Positions 62,067-64,000 of a stretch of 64,000 nt of DNA are shown piece after piece. The notes beneath the pieces are model-generated. The model was not told the origin of the DNA. It saw only the letters and a list, made by a program, of their open reading frames with translations, and searched no databases. Position 1 is the first letter of the stretch. Each line of letters starts with the position of its first letter. A program made the position numbers and the translations under genes. The DNA is from JBGTSJ01 sp041940305 (GTDB lineage Bacteria; Planctomycetota; Planctomycetia; Planctomycetales; Planctomycetaceae), in NCBI GenBank assembly GCA_041940305.1, contig JBGTSJ010000007.1:186001-250000 (forward strand), written 5' to 3'.

Positions 62067-63344
62067 CTAGTCTCGAAACCGCCGGAATACTACGGTTGCG
62101 TTATTGCCTCCAAATGCGAACGAGTTGGAGGCGGCCGCGTCGATTGTCATCGGCCGCGACTCGTTGGCGATGTAGTCCAGATCGCATCCGGGGTCCGGGT
62201 TCTCAAGATTGGTAGTCGGAGGCGCGACGTTATCGTGGATCGCCATCACGGAGATGGCGGCCTCCAGCGCTCCAGCCGCGTGGATCAGGTGGCCTGTCAT
62301 CGACTTGGTGGAACTGACGGCGAGCTTGTCGGCGTGGTCGCCAAACGCCCGACGGATGGCGAGCGTCTCGCTGCGGTCGTTGCCGCGCGTCGAAGTGCCG
62401 TGTGCGTTGACGTATTGAATATCCTGGGGCCGCATGCCGGCGTCACGGAGCGCCAGCGTGATGGCGGTCGCCGGGGCGCGGCCGTCGGTGGCGGCGTCGG
62501 TGATGTGCGTCGTGGTCATCGTTGCGCCGTAGCCGGCCAGTTCAGCATAGACTCGCGCGCCTCGACGTTGCGCATGCTCCAGTTCCTCCAGGACGAGGAT
62601 GGCGGCCCCTTCACTGATCACGAACCCGTCTCGCAGACGGTCGAATGGGCGGCTGGCGCGCTCCGGCTCGTCGTTCCGCTGCGACATGACCCCCAGCAGC
62701 GAGAAGCTGAGCAGGACCACTTCCTCGACCATGTTGTCGAAGCCGCCGGCCAGCATGACGTCGGCGTCACCTTCTTCGATGGCCCGCATGGCGGAGCCGA
62801 GCGCCTGGGTTCCGGCCGCGCAGGCGGTGCTCACGACGAAGTGGGGTCCCCCGGCATGCCAGCGGTCGCCGAGGGCTTCGACGACGGTGACTTGCGGCAG
62901 TCGGAGGTCGATCCTGGGCTCGTCCTCCGGATACCGGGGGGGATCATACTCCGTCATCAGCTTTCGCCACTGCGCGGCGTGGGCGAGGTTGATGCAGGTG
63001 GTATAGGCGCCGACGGAGATGCCCATCCGTTCCGGCCACAGTGCGTCCGGATTCAGGCCGGCATCGTCAATCGCCATGGACGTAGCGGCGATGCCCAGCT
63101 GGACATTCCGGGGGACCAGGAGGGCGATCTCGCGCGTATGGTCATCGAGGTAGGGTTCGACGCTGAAGTCGCGCACCTCGCCGGCAATCTGAACAGGCCA
63201 GTCGGTGGCGTCGAAATTCTGCACGCGACGGACGCCGCTGCGACCCTGCTTGGCCGCCGCCCACGTGTCGTGCAGGTTGTTTCCGAGCGGGCTTACGGCC
63301 CCCATCCCGGTGACCACGACCCGCCGCGTTTTGCGGACCGTCAT
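62067..63344 (-). CDS. beta-ketoacyl-ACP synthase (FabF / KS-alpha type)
   Basis: A 425-residue condensing enzyme that adds two carbons from malonyl-ACP to an acyl chain. RRVVVTGMGAVSPLGNN opens it, VSTACAAGTQALGSA carries the nucleophile Cys, VNAHGTSTRGND the first His and KSMTGHLIHAAGALE the Lys and second His; NSFAFGGNNATVVF is near the end. All catalytic residues are present. Its ATG overlaps the ACP gene's stop (ATGA), which implies translational coupling, and the KS-beta gene follows by 37 bp. I infer a heterodimer dedicated to a special acyl or polyketide product rather than primary fatty-acid synthesis. Confidence 0.9.
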   Translation of the reverse strand: MTVRKTRRVVVTGMGAVSPLGNNLHDTWAAAKQGRSGVRRVQNFDATDWPVQIAGEVRDFSVEPYLDDHTREIALLVPRNVQLGIAATSMAIDDAGLNPDALWPERMGISVGAYTTCINLAHAAQWRKLMTEYDPPRYPEDEPRIDLRLPQVTVVEALGDRWHAGGPHFVVSTACAAGTQALGSAMRAIEEGDADVMLAGGFDNMVEEVVLLSFSLLGVMSQRNDEPERASRPFDRLRDGFVISEGAAILVLEELEHAQRRGARVYAELAGYGATMTTTHITDAATDGRAPATAITLALRDAGMRPQDIQYVNAHGTSTRGNDRSETLAIRRAFGDHADKLAVSSTKSMTGHLIHAAGALEAAISVMAIHDNVAPPTTNLENPDPGCDLDYIANESRPMTIDAAASNSFAFGGNNATVVFRRFRD

Positions 63345-63763
63345 GCGTCGTTCGCCTTTTCAGCCAGCTTCTGCTGCACGAGGTCGATAACGTGCTTGAC
63401 GCGGAAGAACTCGAACAGGTCGGCGTCGGTCAGTTCTTCTGTGAGCGTGCTGCGATCGAAATTCGGGACGAGTTCGGCGATCCGCTCGTATCCGCGGTCG
63501 CTGACGGTGCGGTCAGCATTGAGGAACTCTTCCTGCGACATGCCCCCCAGCAGATGCGACTGCACCTCCAGCGGACGGATGTACGTGTTGAATCGTGTGT
63601 TCAGACCGAACAGCAGGTCCAGCATGTCGATCGACGCCAGCCCCAGATCCTGCACCAGGAGCGCGTCTTCTGTGACTTCCTCCGGCTCAATCGCCAGCGC
63701 CTCGACCAGGCAGTCCCGGACGCCGTCGAAGATCTCTTCCCGCGTGAATGTCTGATCGTTCAC
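63341..63763 (-). CDS. acyl carrier protein, extended
   Basis: A 140-residue carrier protein. The phosphopantetheine Ser lies in DLGLASIDMLDL (near residue 44; the usual motif is DSL, here ASI, with the Ser kept). The first 60 residues match an ACP, after which comes an unusual 70-residue extension (YERIAELVPNFD, TEELTDADLFEFFRV) rather than the normal stop at about 80. It is the first gene of the ACP-KS-KS group, with its stop overlapping the KS-alpha start. Confidence 0.75.
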   Translation of the reverse strand: MNDQTFTREEIFDGVRDCLVEALAIEPEEVTEDALLVQDLGLASIDMLDLLFGLNTRFNTYIRPLEVQSHLLGGMSQEEFLNADRTVSDRGYERIAELVPNFDRSTLTEELTDADLFEFFRVKHVIDLVQQKLAEKANDA

Positions 63764-63796
63764 TGTCTGCTATCCCAATCGGGAGAGGAGGAATCA

Positions 63797-63881
63797 AGGA
63801 TTCGAGGAGTCAGGAAATCGAGGGGAAGGGAAGCCGCGGAATTCTGTCGTCCCTCGAGCCCTGGCTTCCTTGACTCCTCGA
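63797..63881. repeat. imperfect palindrome downstream of the last partial gene
   Basis: CGAGGAGTCAGGAA (63803-63816) faces TTCCTTGACTCCTCG (63866-63880), with one base inserted, and an inner CGAGGG/CCCTCG pair extends the stem. It lies between the partial gene and the ACP gene on the minus strand. It may be a small intergenic repeat, or a processing or attenuation site within the cluster transcript. Confidence 0.5.
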
Positions 63882-63898
63882 CTCCTTTCGTACTCCAC

Positions 63899-64000
63899 TC
63901 ACATAAATCCCACCTTCGAGCGGCGCTTCGGCACTGTTTCCCGGATGTCCCGGATGACGGCCTCTTCGTCAATCGTCTTCAGTTCGCCGTCTTCGTACAA
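63899..64000 (-). CDS. C-terminus of a gene cut by the window edge, perhaps an amidohydrolase
   Basis: Only the last 33 residues are inside: LYEDGELKTIDEEAVIRDI, then a short basic end. A segment like YxxGxLxTIDEExV is typical of the C-terminal strand of amidohydrolase/deaminase enzymes of the TrzA/SsnA type, but this is weak evidence. It is on the same strand as the ACP and KS genes and upstream of them, so it may be part of the same transcript. Confidence 0.5.
   Translation of the reverse strand: MYEDGELKTIDEEAVIRDIRETVPKRRSKVGFM

Overview
The window is GC-rich and reads as a chromosomal segment of a member of the Planctomycetota. The assignment rests on gene content. There is a prepilin-type DUF1559 protein and an ECF sigma factor paired with a WD40-repeat Ser/Thr kinase. 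There are also an Lpg1974-type outer-membrane porin, a sulfatase, a FHA protein with a Pro/Tyr-rich tail, DUF2617 and DUF4432 proteins, and many exported proteins of unknown function. Genes are mostly short operons or singletons on both strands, with intergenic gaps of 100-500 bp.

Layout. 1-1826: 3' part of a Cu(I)-type P1B ATPase. 2187-8871: an integrated, decaying island. It starts at tRNA-Ser(CGA), whose 3' end abuts a tyrosine integrase, followed by a serine-recombinase tail, its usual HTH partner, a large exported TPR-CHAT (caspase-like) protein, a terminator and a transposase fragment. 8845-14063: a three-gene minus-strand operon with a possible terpene-synthase-fold protein, an unorthodox hybrid histidine kinase and an HD-GYP response regulator. 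14325-19851: a porin, ribB, an IS3 OrfA relic, then an exported cysteine-rich protein with a membrane-anchored double thioredoxin-like protein. 20034-23899: sigma factor plus kinase/WD40. 24173-25345: relics, including a RepA-like ATPase with a stop codon. 25346-27567: cdsA, uppS and csrA, with a large inverted repeat between cdsA and uppS. 27795-32142: a D-2-hydroxyacid dehydrogenase, the agmatine-to-putrescine pair aguB-aguA and an AI-2E-type permease. 32121-35275: SDR, DUF4432 and a GT2 glycosyltransferase.

35565-35750 carries no ordinary gene but a compact set of complementary arms ending in a strong terminator hairpin. One arm is a near-perfect match to the anti-Shine-Dalgarno end of 16S rRNA, and its partner arm resembles the 16S 3' end itself. 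I regard this as the best candidate for an undescribed element in the window.

35845-49687: FHA protein, a Ycf46-like AAA ATPase with a MEDS/PAS hybrid kinase, DUF1559 protein, exported proteins, a Tat-type pyruvyl-transferase homologue, small conserved proteins and an O6-alkylguanine repair protein. 49857-57542: TolC-like lipoprotein, dapF, cysteine desulfurase, a coiled-coil membrane protein and proB. 57846-64000: a sulfatase, then a minus-strand set (partial gene, ACP, KS-alpha, KS-beta lacking its catalytic residues, flavin monooxygenase) resembling a type II polyketide or unusual fatty-acyl pathway that continues beyond the window.

No rRNA operon, CRISPR array or complete insertion sequence was seen. 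All functional names come from motif reading; no database search was possible.
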